A stretch of 22,831 bases of DNA from Bacillota bacterium (lineage in GTDB: Bacteria; Bacillota; Desulfotomaculia; Desulfotomaculales; JAJYZD01): assembly GCA_021800315.1 (NCBI GenBank), contig JAJYZD010000023.1, positions 1 to 22,831 on the forward strand, read 5' to 3'. Below are positions 7,476 through 13,335 of this stretch, in pieces (within the stretch, counting starts at the first letter, position 1; each line of letters starts with the position of its first letter). The translations under genes and the position numbers were made by a program. The notes beneath the pieces are model-generated. The model made no database searches. It was not told where the DNA came from and worked only from the letters and a program-made list of their open reading frames with translations.

Positions 7476-7730
7476 ATGCCAATTATCAAGCCTATATCCG
7501 ATTTAAGGAATTACAACGAGGTATTGAAAGATGTTGCCTTGGGCGATCCGGTGTTTTTAACCAAAAATGGCAGAGGGAAATTTGTTATTGTCGATATTAA
7601 CGAATATGAACGATTAAAAGCTTCACTCAAGCTGATGTCACTGCTTGCCCAGGGAGAGCAGTCTGGAAAAGAAAAAGGATGGATGACTATCGAGGAAGTG
7701 GAAGCAGAGCTGGGAACCGGAGATGTATAA
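7476..7730 (+). CDS. Phd/YefM-family antitoxin
   Basis: An 84-aa type II antitoxin. The N-terminus MPIIKPISDLRNYNEVLKDV and the segment GDPVFLTKNGRGKFVIVDINEYERLK are the Phd/YefM DNA-binding fold. The acidic C-terminus (TIEEVEAELGTGDV) would wrap the toxin. The ATG at 7476 has AAGGAAGGGGG 8 nt upstream; the longer open frame from 7377 would include the promoter and is rejected. The stop overlaps the toxin start in ATGTATAA, so the pair is translationally coupled. In known systems the antitoxin, alone or with toxin, represses the shared promoter. Confidence 0.92.
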   Translation: MPIIKPISDLRNYNEVLKDVALGDPVFLTKNGRGKFVIVDINEYERLKASLKLMSLLAQGEQSGKEKGWMTIEEVEAELGTGDV

Positions 7731-8055
7731 GTTAAAGATTTCCTCCGAAGCTAAAGATGATCTGGCGGAAATCAAGCGTTATATTTCTCGGGAACTTTGT
7801 AATCCGCAGGCGGCTGTCAGTTTGGTTTCCAAAATTACAAAGAAGATGCGCGACCTGTTGGAATACCCCGGAGTTGGCGCGCGTTTAGCTTCTGTCGTGG
7901 ATATTCAGACCGATTATCGTTTTCTTGTCTGTGCTAATTACCTGATATTTTACAGGTATGAAGAGGGTGTTGTTTTTGTGTCGAGAATAGTATATGGCAG
8001 GCGGGATTACCTGCGTATCCTGTTCGGTGACCTGCAAGAGGATAAAGGAAGGTAA
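7723..8055 (+). CDS. RelE/ParE-family toxin
   Basis: A 110-aa toxin partner. The N-terminus (YKLKISSEAKDDLAEIKRYI) and the C-terminal segment FVSRIVYGRRDYLRILF are typical of the RelE/ParE superfamily. The middle holds LEYPGVGARL and YRFLVCANYLIFYRY, matching the family's beta-sheet core. Whether it cleaves mRNA on the ribosome or poisons gyrase cannot be decided from these motifs. It overlaps the antitoxin by 8 nt and has no separate promoter. It converges on the HepT/MntA pair with only 44 bp between them. Confidence 0.9.
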   Translation: MYKLKISSEAKDDLAEIKRYISRELCNPQAAVSLVSKITKKMRDLLEYPGVGARLASVVDIQTDYRFLVCANYLIFYRYEEGVVFVSRIVYGRRDYLRILFGDLQEDKGR

Positions 8056-8099
8056 GAAAGCCGTTAATCGCAATCCCCGGGTCAAGGGCCGGCGGTTTT

Positions 8100-8534
8100 C
8101 TATTCCACCCCCAGCAGGTCGAGCAGGGAAGAGCGAAAGAAATGTCGCATGTCCAGGTAGCGGTCCCAGGTTCCTTCCACCCAACTGAAGCGGGCTTCTT
8201 CGTTCCGGCTGAGCAACACCAGGCCGTTGGTCACCGCGTGGCAGAGGGCTACCGGAGCATGGTTGAGCACTTTGACGTCCACCGGATAGCCCAGGTTTTT
8301 CTCCAGGTCAATGCCCAGGGCCGTCTCATAGCCAAGTGTTCCGTCCGGGGACGTCGAAGGAAGGACGTCTTCCCGGAGATAGATCCCCGCGTCCAGGTCG
8401 TGGAAGCCCGGATCGTGGACAAAAGAACCGAAGAGATAGGCAAAAAGTATTTCCCCGCGCCCGGCAAGCAAGCGGGCGAGGCTTTCCTGAAGCCGCTGCC
8501 TGTCCTCTTTTCCCAGGGTAAAGGCGGCTTCCAT
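8100..8534 (-). CDS. mntA: MntA-type nucleotidyltransferase antitoxin
   Basis: A 144-aa minimal nucleotidyltransferase. The pol-beta motif is FGSFVHDPGFHDLDAGI, with Gly36-Ser37 and Asp46/Asp48 in a GS-x8-DxD spacing. A later YPVDVKVLN supplies the probable third Asp. In characterised HepT-MntA modules, MntA adds AMP to a tyrosine of HepT and so neutralises it. The ATG at 8534 comes one base after the hepT stop (TGA-A-ATG), which indicates coupled translation. The gene is complete. The family is firm, and the antitoxin role follows from the pairing. Confidence 0.85.
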   Translation of the reverse strand: MEAAFTLGKEDRQRLQESLARLLAGRGEILFAYLFGSFVHDPGFHDLDAGIYLREDVLPSTSPDGTLGYETALGIDLEKNLGYPVDVKVLNHAPVALCHAVTNGLVLLSRNEEARFSWVEGTWDRYLDMRHFFRSSLLDLLGVE

Positions 8535-8535
8535 T

Positions 8536-8970
8536 TCAGATGTTCTCCTTCAGAAAAACACCCAGTTCGGACAGGTAGGCGGTAAGGTCGGTGGGGATTT
8601 GGCAGATGATCTGGTGAATGACCCGGTCATCTGCATCGGCATACCGGTGGATAAGAAAGTTGCGGAACTTGGCCATGAGAACGAGGCGCCCGGCTAGCTG
8701 CTCAGATATAATGCCGGTTTCCCGGAGTATGCCGAAGCATTCGGCGTACGAAGCGGGAGCGCGGTTGGCCACGCGGGCCGCCAGGTGGTTACAAAGGCCG
8801 ATCGCCGCTTCCGTTGCTACGATCAGGTAAAATTTGGCTGCCGCGATGCCCTTGGGGTCGGCCAAGAATTCCTCCGGGCCGACCCCGGCGTAAGGGGCAA
8901 GGTTATTCAGGGCGTCCCGGATGTCAGCCGTCTTTTGACGAACTTTGCCCAAATCCACGGGCAGGGCCAC
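8536..8970 (-). CDS. hepT: HepT-like HEPN ribonuclease toxin
   Basis: A helical HEPN-domain protein of about 144 aa related to DUF86/HepT. The active-site motif RNFLIHRY is an RX4HXY motif, with R, H and Y at about residues 103, 108 and 110. The Y is the residue known to be AMPylated by MntA in characterised pairs. The GTG at 8970 is preferred because GGAGG lies 8 nt upstream; a GTG at 8979 would overlap that ribosome-binding site. It is the first gene of a two-gene unit with mntA and has a good promoter at 9013-9041. HepT proteins cleave RNA or trim tRNA. All key residues are present. Confidence 0.85.
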   Translation of the reverse strand: MALPVDLGKVRQKTADIRDALNNLAPYAGVGPEEFLADPKGIAAAKFYLIVATEAAIGLCNHLAARVANRAPASYAECFGILRETGIISEQLAGRLVLMAKFRNFLIHRYADADDRVIHQIICQIPTDLTAYLSELGVFLKENI

Positions 8971-9012
8971 GCTCTCCACCTCCGCCGGTCATGCTTGAAG
9001 GACTGCAACCCC

Positions 9013-9041
9013 ATTATACAGTATTTGGACGGCGGCTACAA
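9013..9041 (-). promoter_or_regulatory. Sigma-A promoter of hepT-mntA
   Basis: On the minus strand TTGTAG (9036-9041) and TATAAT (9013-9018) are separated by 17 nt. The start site would lie about 35 nt before the preferred hepT start. The promoter diverges from the tadA promoter only about 40 bp away. Confidence 0.65.
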
Positions 9042-9080
9042 CGGTTCGGACCGGGCGGGGTGCCGTCCGCCGCGCGGGGG

Positions 9081-9109
9081 TTGCTTAAAGCGCCGGGGCA
9101 TGATACAAT
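9081..9109 (+). promoter_or_regulatory. Probable promoter of tadA and the downstream RNA genes
   Basis: TTGCTT (9081-9086) and TACAAT (9104-9109) are separated by 17 nt. Transcription would start near 9116, which excludes the in-frame ATG at 9100 as the tadA start. It may also drive the two tRNA-Ser genes that follow closely. Confidence 0.55.
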
Positions 9110-9156
9110 ATCGTTGCGGTAAAAAAGGAACTGGCCGGAAGGCTGGAATCGCGGAT

Positions 9157-9612
9157 TTGGAAGCGCACATTCCTTTCATGCGCCTGGCCCTGGAAGAGGC
9201 CCGCCGGGCTTATGTCCTCGGCGAGGTTCCGGTGGGGGCGCTGGTGGTGCTGGGAGGGCGCATTCTGGCCCGGGCCCACAATCTGCGCGAGACGTCACGG
9301 GACGCTTCGGCCCACGCCGAGTTCCTGGCCCTGCGGGAAGCGGCGCGGGAACTGGGTGATTGGCGTCTTTCCGAAGCCACCGTGTACGTTACCCTGGAAC
9401 CCTGTCCCATGTGTGCCGGGGCCATGGTCCAGTTCCGGGTGGGGCGGCTGGTGTACGGGGCGCGCGATCCCAAGGCGGGTGCCGTGGATTCCCTTCTGGA
9501 CCTGGTGCGGGACCCCCGGTTCAATCACCGGGTGGATGTGGTGGGGGGAGTGCTGGCCCAAGAGTGCGGATCCCTCTTGAGAAACTTTTTTCGCGGCCTG
9601 AGGGAGTCCTGA
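9157..9612 (+). CDS. tadA: tRNA-specific adenosine deaminase TadA
   Basis: A zinc deaminase of the cytidine deaminase fold that converts A34 of tRNA-Arg(ACG) to inosine. The zinc and proton-shuttle motif HAE is at residues 53-55 and the zinc ligands PCPMC at 82-86 (TLEPCPMCAGAMV). The C-terminal RNA-binding stretch GARDPKAGAVDSLLDL is typical of TadA. The TTG at 9157 gives 151 aa, the usual family length, and lies downstream of the predicted transcription start; an ATG at 9178 is possible but would clip the first helix. Longer in-frame readings are spurious. It sits next to tRNA-Ser, ffs and dnaX, as yaaJ does in Bacillus. One substrate, tRNA-Arg(ACG), is encoded nearby. Confidence 0.93.
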   Translation: MEAHIPFMRLALEEARRAYVLGEVPVGALVVLGGRILARAHNLRETSRDASAHAEFLALREAARELGDWRLSEATVYVTLEPCPMCAGAMVQFRVGRLVYGARDPKAGAVDSLLDLVRDPRFNHRVDVVGGVLAQECGSLLRNFFRGLRES

Positions 9613-9619
9613 AGACGAT

Positions 9620-9715
9620 GGAGAGATGGCCGAGCTTGGTTGAAGGCGCTCGACTCGAAATCGAGTAGGCGGTCCAAAAACTGCCTCGAGGGTTCGAATC
9701 CCTCTCTCTCCGCCA
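9620..9715 (+). tRNA. tRNA-Ser(CGA)
   Basis: A class II tRNA with acceptor GGAGAGA/TCTCTCC, discriminator G and an encoded CCA. The anticodon stem CTCGA/TCGAG encloses CTCGAAA, giving anticodon CGA. A long variable arm follows (around GGCGGTCCAAAAACTGCC), as expected for serine. It begins 7 nt after the tadA stop and decodes UCG. Confidence 0.96.
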
Positions 9716-9756
9716 CTTTTACAACTTAATAGATCATGGTTTTTTAGACCAGGCGT

Positions 9757-9851
9757 GGAGAGATGGCTGAGTGGTTGAAGGCGCTCGCCTGGAGAGCGAG
9801 TAGACGGGTCATTAACCTGTCTCGAGGGTTCAAATCCCTCTCTCTCCGCCA
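9757..9851 (+). tRNA. tRNA-Ser(GGA)
   Basis: A class II tRNA sharing the acceptor stem and T-arm of its upstream neighbour, with an encoded CCA. The anticodon stem CTCGC/GCGAG encloses CTGGAGA, giving anticodon GGA. The variable arm is around AGACGGGTCATTAACCTGTCT. It decodes UCU and UCC. It lies 41 nt after tRNA-Ser(CGA) and 8 nt before the SRP RNA. Confidence 0.96.
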
Positions 9852-9859
9852 GAAAACCT

Positions 9860-10128
9860 GGCCGTGCTAGACGGGGAGATAGCGGTGCCCTGAACCTGCA
9901 AACCGCTTTAGCAGGGTGGAATTCCCGGCCCGAGGGTTTGGCTTGTGGGGCTGGCCGCGGTAAGGGGCGTTGAAGGCCGGGTCTCGCGCGACGGAGAGTT
10001 CTGAACCGTGTCAGGTCCTGACGGAAGCAGCACTAAGGAATCACCTCCGGGTGCCGCGAGGGTGCCTGGTCCGAGCAACCTGCCGGGGTATCGACCGGAA
10101 GCCACTATTCGAAGGCGGGTGCACGGCC
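9860..10128 (+). ncRNA. ffs: Signal recognition particle RNA, large (Bacillus) type
   Basis: This is the 4.5S/scRNA homologue that binds Ffh for cotranslational membrane targeting. The ends pair (GGCCGTGC at 9860-9867 with GCACGGCC at 10121-10128), giving about 269 nt, close to the roughly 270-nt Bacillus scRNA. The conserved domain IV Ffh-binding hairpin is visible as CAGGTCCTGACGGAAGCAGC followed by ACTAAGGA (about 10011-10040). The 5' region contains the Alu-domain sequences seen in Gram-positive large SRP RNAs. It lies between tRNA-Ser and dnaX, the conserved Firmicute position, and a terminator follows directly. Confidence 0.93.
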
Positions 10129-10135
10129 GGATTTT

Positions 10136-10165
10136 GAACCGCTCTTTTGGGGGCGGTTCTTTTTT
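10136..10165 (+). terminator. Rho-independent terminator of ffs
   Basis: GAACCGC (10136-10142) pairs with GCGGTTC (10153-10159), followed by six T residues. It lies 8 nt after the SRP RNA end and separates it from dnaX. Confidence 0.85.
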
Positions 10166-10213
10166 GGAGGGGAAAGGGGTTCCTGCGGAGAAATAATCGT
10201 CAGGGAAGGGGGA

Positions 10214-11947
10214 ATGGCTGTGGCCTGGCAGGCTCTTTACCGGGTATGGCGGCCCCGGACGTTCCGGGAGTTGGTCGGACAGGATCACGTTGCCCGGACG
10301 CTCAAAAACGCCGTCATGCACGACCGGATAGCCCATGCCTATCTTTTTTGCGGACCCCGCGGCACCGGCAAGACGACTTCGGCCCGCCTGCTGGCCAAGG
10401 CGGTCAATTGCCGGGAGCCGGACGCGGGCGAGCCCTGTAACCAATGCCATAACTGCCTGGCGGTCAACGACGGCTCGTCGGTGGACGTGTTCGAGATCGA
10501 CGCGGCCTCCAACCGCGGCATCGAGGAGATCAAGAGCCTGCGGGAGCGGGTCAAGTTCAGCCCTTCCCACAGCCGTTACCGGGTATATATCATCGACGAA
10601 GTACATATGCTCTCGCACGACGCCTTCAACGCCTTCCTGAAAACCCTGGAGGAACCTCCCGTCCACGTGGTCTTCATCCTGGCCACCACGGAAGCCCACA
10701 AGGTGCCGTTGACCATCCTGTCGCGCTGCCAGCGTTTCGACTTCCGGCGGATCGGCGAGGGGGAAATCGGCGGCCGGCTGGCCGAGATCGCCGCCGGCGC
10801 CGGCCTGGAGGTGGAAAGGGAGGCTGTCGACGTCATCGCCAGGGTCGCCGAAGGGGGCCTGCGGGACGCCATAAGCATTTTGGACCAGGCCGCCGCCACG
10901 GGTGAGATAAAGGTTACCGCCCGGCACATTCACGACCTCTTGGGCACGGTTACGGCGGAGACGGTTACGGCGGTCGCGGACCACCTGGCTGAGGGCCGGA
11001 CGGCCCGGGTGCTGGAACTGGTTGCCGAAGTGGAGAAGTGGGGCAAGGATCCGAAGCTCTTCCTGCGCGACCTGGCCGGCCATTTGCGCCGCCGTCTCCT
11101 GGCCGGACTGGAGGGCGGACGGGACGCCTCCCGTCTGTGGTACGTTCTCCATATCCTGACGCAAGCCGAACAATCCTTGAAATGGGCCGGCCACCCCGAG
11201 TTGGTGCTGGAACTGGCACTGGTCAGGGCCGGCCACCCCGAGTGGGGCTTTTTGCCGGAGGAGATGCACCAGCGGCTGGAGCAGGTGGAACAGCGCCTGG
11301 CGGCCGGGGATGCGGTCCGGAACATTGCCGTGAAGAGGGAGGAAAAACCGGAGAAGGCGGCCGGGCCGCCGGCACCCCCGGCTTCGGATTCGAAGCCGGA
11401 GCCGGTTGCCAACCCGAAGCCGGCCGCACCAAGGGTCAAGGAAAAGCAGGCGGCCCCGGGGTCGGAGAGTGCCCAACGGGTCGCTTCGAATCCGGGCGAC
11501 CGGGGAGAAACGGACCGGTCCCCCTTACCGTCCGCTCCGGCTGAAGGCGGACTGGCCCGCGTCCGGCAGGCCTGGCCGGCGGTGTTGGAGAAAGTCAAGG
11601 GGGAAAACCAATTCCTGTTTCATTCCGTGTCCAAAGCCACCCTGGTGCAAGTGGAAGGCGACCGCCTGATCCTGGGATTTGCCCGGGGCGAGGAGTTTTA
11701 CCGGGATTACCTGGAGAGGGACGGAGGCGCCGGTCTCGCCGGAGCGCTGGACGGGATCTGTCCCGGTCCGTGGCGGATCGCTTCCGTGCTGTCCGGGGAG
11801 ACGGGGCCCGCGCCAGCCAGGAAAAAGGTCCAGGAAACCCGGGATGATACCGCTTATTACCTGGAGAAATTGTTTGATGCCCAACATGTCGGTCAGGGGC
11901 GTGAGCCCCGCAGGACCGGGGGCGGAAAAGAGGGGGAAAAGCTATGA
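10214..11947 (+). CDS. dnaX: DNA polymerase III subunit gamma/tau
   Basis: This is the clamp-loader ATPase of the replisome, 577 aa. The AAA+ module has Walker A GPRGTGKTT (residues 47-55), zinc-binding Cys66/75/78/81 (EPCNQCHNC), Walker B YIIDEVH (125-131) and the sensor/arginine-finger motif SRCQRF (170-174). A proline/lysine-rich linker (about 375-425) precedes a C-terminal tau domain. The N-terminus WQALYRVWRP is typical. An in-frame GTG at 10220 is also well placed behind AAGGGGG and cannot be excluded as the start. No A-rich slippery site that would make gamma by frameshifting was found. The stop overlaps the ebfC start (ATGA), so dnaX-ebfC-recR form an operon. Confidence 0.96.
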   Translation: MAVAWQALYRVWRPRTFRELVGQDHVARTLKNAVMHDRIAHAYLFCGPRGTGKTTSARLLAKAVNCREPDAGEPCNQCHNCLAVNDGSSVDVFEIDAASNRGIEEIKSLRERVKFSPSHSRYRVYIIDEVHMLSHDAFNAFLKTLEEPPVHVVFILATTEAHKVPLTILSRCQRFDFRRIGEGEIGGRLAEIAAGAGLEVEREAVDVIARVAEGGLRDAISILDQAAATGEIKVTARHIHDLLGTVTAETVTAVADHLAEGRTARVLELVAEVEKWGKDPKLFLRDLAGHLRRRLLAGLEGGRDASRLWYVLHILTQAEQSLKWAGHPELVLELALVRAGHPEWGFLPEEMHQRLEQVEQRLAAGDAVRNIAVKREEKPEKAAGPPAPPASDSKPEPVANPKPAAPRVKEKQAAPGSESAQRVASNPGDRGETDRSPLPSAPAEGGLARVRQAWPAVLEKVKGENQFLFHSVSKATLVQVEGDRLILGFARGEEFYRDYLERDGGAGLAGALDGICPGPWRIASVLSGETGPAPARKKVQETRDDTAYYLEKLFDAQHVGQGREPRRTGGGKEGEKL

Positions 11948-12264
11948 TGAACATGGGCAATATGAGCAAGATGATGAAGCAGGTCCAGAAGATGCAGGCG
12001 GACATGGCTAAACTGGAGGAAGAGCTGGCCACCCGCACGGTGGAGGCGACGGCCGGCGGTGGGCTGGTCAGGGCGGTGGCCAACGGCCGGCAGGAAATCA
12101 TGGCTCTCGAGATCAAGCCCGAGGCCGTGGACCCGGAGGATGTGGAAACATTGAACGACCTGGTCCTGGCCGCGGTTAACAGCGCGCTTTCGGAAGCCAG
12201 GAAGATGGCGTCGGGCGAGATGTCCCGCCTGACCGGCGGCATGAACATCCCCGGTTTGTTTTAA
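11944..12264 (+). CDS. ebfC: YbaB/EbfC nucleoid-associated DNA-binding protein
   Basis: A 106-aa member of the YbaB/EbfC family, a small dimeric DNA-binding protein usually encoded between dnaX and recR. It opens with a Met-rich MNMGNMSKMMKQVQKMQADMAKLEEEL coiled-coil helix. The core follows (TVEATAGGGLVRAVANGRQEI, then ALEIKPEAVDPEDVETLNDLV), ending with GGMNIPGLF. It overlaps dnaX by 4 nt; a second ATG at 11947 could also serve as start. Its exact role in nucleoid structure or recombination remains loosely defined in the family. Confidence 0.95.
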   Translation: MMNMGNMSKMMKQVQKMQADMAKLEEELATRTVEATAGGGLVRAVANGRQEIMALEIKPEAVDPEDVETLNDLVLAAVNSALSEARKMASGEMSRLTGGMNIPGLF

Positions 12265-12281
12265 GAAGCGAGGGGACCGCT

Positions 12282-12881
12282 TTGCGTGTTTATCCCGGGC
12301 CGCTGGCCCGCCTGATAGATGAATTGTCGCGGTTGCCGGGGATCGGACCCAAGTCGGCGAGCCGCCTGGCCTACCACCTGCTCAACGCTCCGCCCGCGGT
12401 GGCCCACCGCCTGGCCGGAGCCATCCGGGAAGCCCGGGACACCATCGGACACTGTTCGGTGTGCCAAAACCTCACTGATCAGGATCCCTGCGGTATTTGC
12501 CAGGACGAGACGCGGCGCCGCGACGTTATCTGCGTGGTGGAGGAACCCCGCGACGTGGTGGCCATGGAGAAAACCCGCAGCTACAAGGGGCTGTACCATG
12601 TACTGTTGGGGGCGTTGTCGCCGATCGAGGGTATCGGCCCCGACAAACTGACCATCCGGGATCTCCTGGGACGTTTGCCCAACGGGGTGGGGGAGGTCAT
12701 CCTGGCCACCAACCCCAACGTGGAGGGAGACGCCACCGCCCTGTACCTGGCCCGTCTCATCAAGCCGCTGGGGATCAAGGTGACCCGGATAGCCCGGGGA
12801 TTGCCCGTGGGAGCGTATCTCGAGTACGCCGACGAGATGACCCTGAACCGGGCCATGGAAGGGCGGCAGGAGATGAGGTAA
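12282..12881 (+). CDS. recR: Recombination protein RecR
   Basis: A 199-aa ring-forming mediator that works with RecF/RecO to load RecA at gaps. The helix-hairpin-helix LSRLPGIGPKSASRLAYHLL lies at the N-terminus. A four-Cys zinc finger (CSVCQNLTDQDPCGIC, about residues 58-73) and a Toprim domain follow (ICVVEEPRDVVAMEKT, then ILATNPNVEGDATALYLA). The start is TTG at 12282 with GAGGGG 8 nt upstream. It lies 17 nt after ebfC in the same operon and is followed by a strong terminator. Confidence 0.96.
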   Translation: MRVYPGPLARLIDELSRLPGIGPKSASRLAYHLLNAPPAVAHRLAGAIREARDTIGHCSVCQNLTDQDPCGICQDETRRRDVICVVEEPRDVVAMEKTRSYKGLYHVLLGALSPIEGIGPDKLTIRDLLGRLPNGVGEVILATNPNVEGDATALYLARLIKPLGIKVTRIARGLPVGAYLEYADEMTLNRAMEGRQEMR

Positions 12882-12976
12882 ACGTCCACCCGTCAAAGCG
12901 GATCACCCTCGAACGGAAGCCGGCTACATGGTGTACATCCCGGCATGACGGCGACCTGTCGCATTCCGCACCGGGG

Positions 12977-13006
12977 GTCCGGTATCCTGCCGATGCCGGA
13001 CTTTTT
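12977..13006 (+). terminator. Rho-independent terminator of dnaX-ebfC-recR
   Basis: GTCCGGTATC (12977-12986) and GATGCCGGAC (12992-13001) form a 10-bp stem with one G-T pair and the loop CTGCC, followed by TTTTT. It lies 96 nt after the recR stop. Confidence 0.88.
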
Positions 13007-13027
13007 ACTTTCCCCGGGGGCCGCCCC

Positions 13028-13092
13028 GACCTTGGGACAAGGTCGCACAGCCCGGACCTGTGCCTGCCGGGATTATGTCGGAATAATCCGGC
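13028..13092. repeat. Three consecutive hairpins in the recR-nifJ interval
   Basis: GACCTTG/CAAGGTC (13028-13044, 3-nt loop), GCACAG/CTGTGC (13045-13063, 7-nt loop) and GCCGGATTAT/ATAATCCGGC with one bulged G (13066-13092) follow with almost no gap. They lie after the recR terminator and before the nifJ promoter, so no known transcript covers them. The rest of 12882-13133 holds no gene that I can support. Confidence 0.5.
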
Positions 13093-13133
13093 GCTCATCG
13101 CCTTAAATACCCTTATTTCATCTAAATTCGACA

Positions 13134-13162
13134 TTGACTTGCCGCCTCTTCCCCTGTAAAAT
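13134..13162 (+). promoter_or_regulatory. Sigma-A promoter of nifJ
   Basis: TTGACT (13134-13139) and TAAAAT (13157-13162) are separated by 17 nt. Transcription would start near 13169, leaving a leader of about 167 nt before nifJ. Confidence 0.75.
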
Positions 13163-13168
13163 CAGCGG

Positions 13169-13335
13169 GGCTGGATATGCGTTCCCTGGGCCTGACGGTG
13201 TAGGTTTTTCCGGGGGATCAGGACAAATCGGGCTGCCTGAATGCCGTAAGCCTTGTTTACGGCAAGTTCCGGTGGTCTTTTGTATATAAGTGCCAGATAT
13301 GGTTAGTACGGGCTATAACGGAAGGAGCTTTCGGC
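13169..13335 (+). promoter_or_regulatory. Structured 5' leader of nifJ
   Basis: This long leader contains a CCTGA/TCAGG-bounded segment (about 13189-13222) and a perfect hairpin TGCCGTAA/TTACGGCA (13242-13249 and 13257-13264) followed by AGTTCCGGTGGTCTTTT. A strong ribosome-binding site, GAAGGAG, lies at 13321-13327. The layout resembles an attenuator or protein-binding leader, but I do not recognise a known riboswitch class. Confidence 0.4.

Noticed and set aside
8785..9156. N-terminal extension of tadA by up to 124 codons
   Set aside because: The extension crosses the divergent promoters and the hepT gene, and TadA proteins start near 9157.
9908..11476. A 522-codon open frame on the minus strand over ffs and dnaX
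   Set aside because: It lies opposite the certain ffs and dnaX genes, has low-complexity Gly/Arg/Leu-rich content, and matches no family. It is a by-product of high GC.
10214..11947. Programmed frameshift producing a separate gamma subunit in dnaX
   Set aside because: No A-rich slippery heptamer with a following hairpin was found. The A-run near 11340 is not in a suitable form.
13169..13335. TPP riboswitch before nifJ
   Set aside because: PFOR uses TPP, but the conserved CUGAGA and the GAUCCGG-type elements of the THI box are not present.
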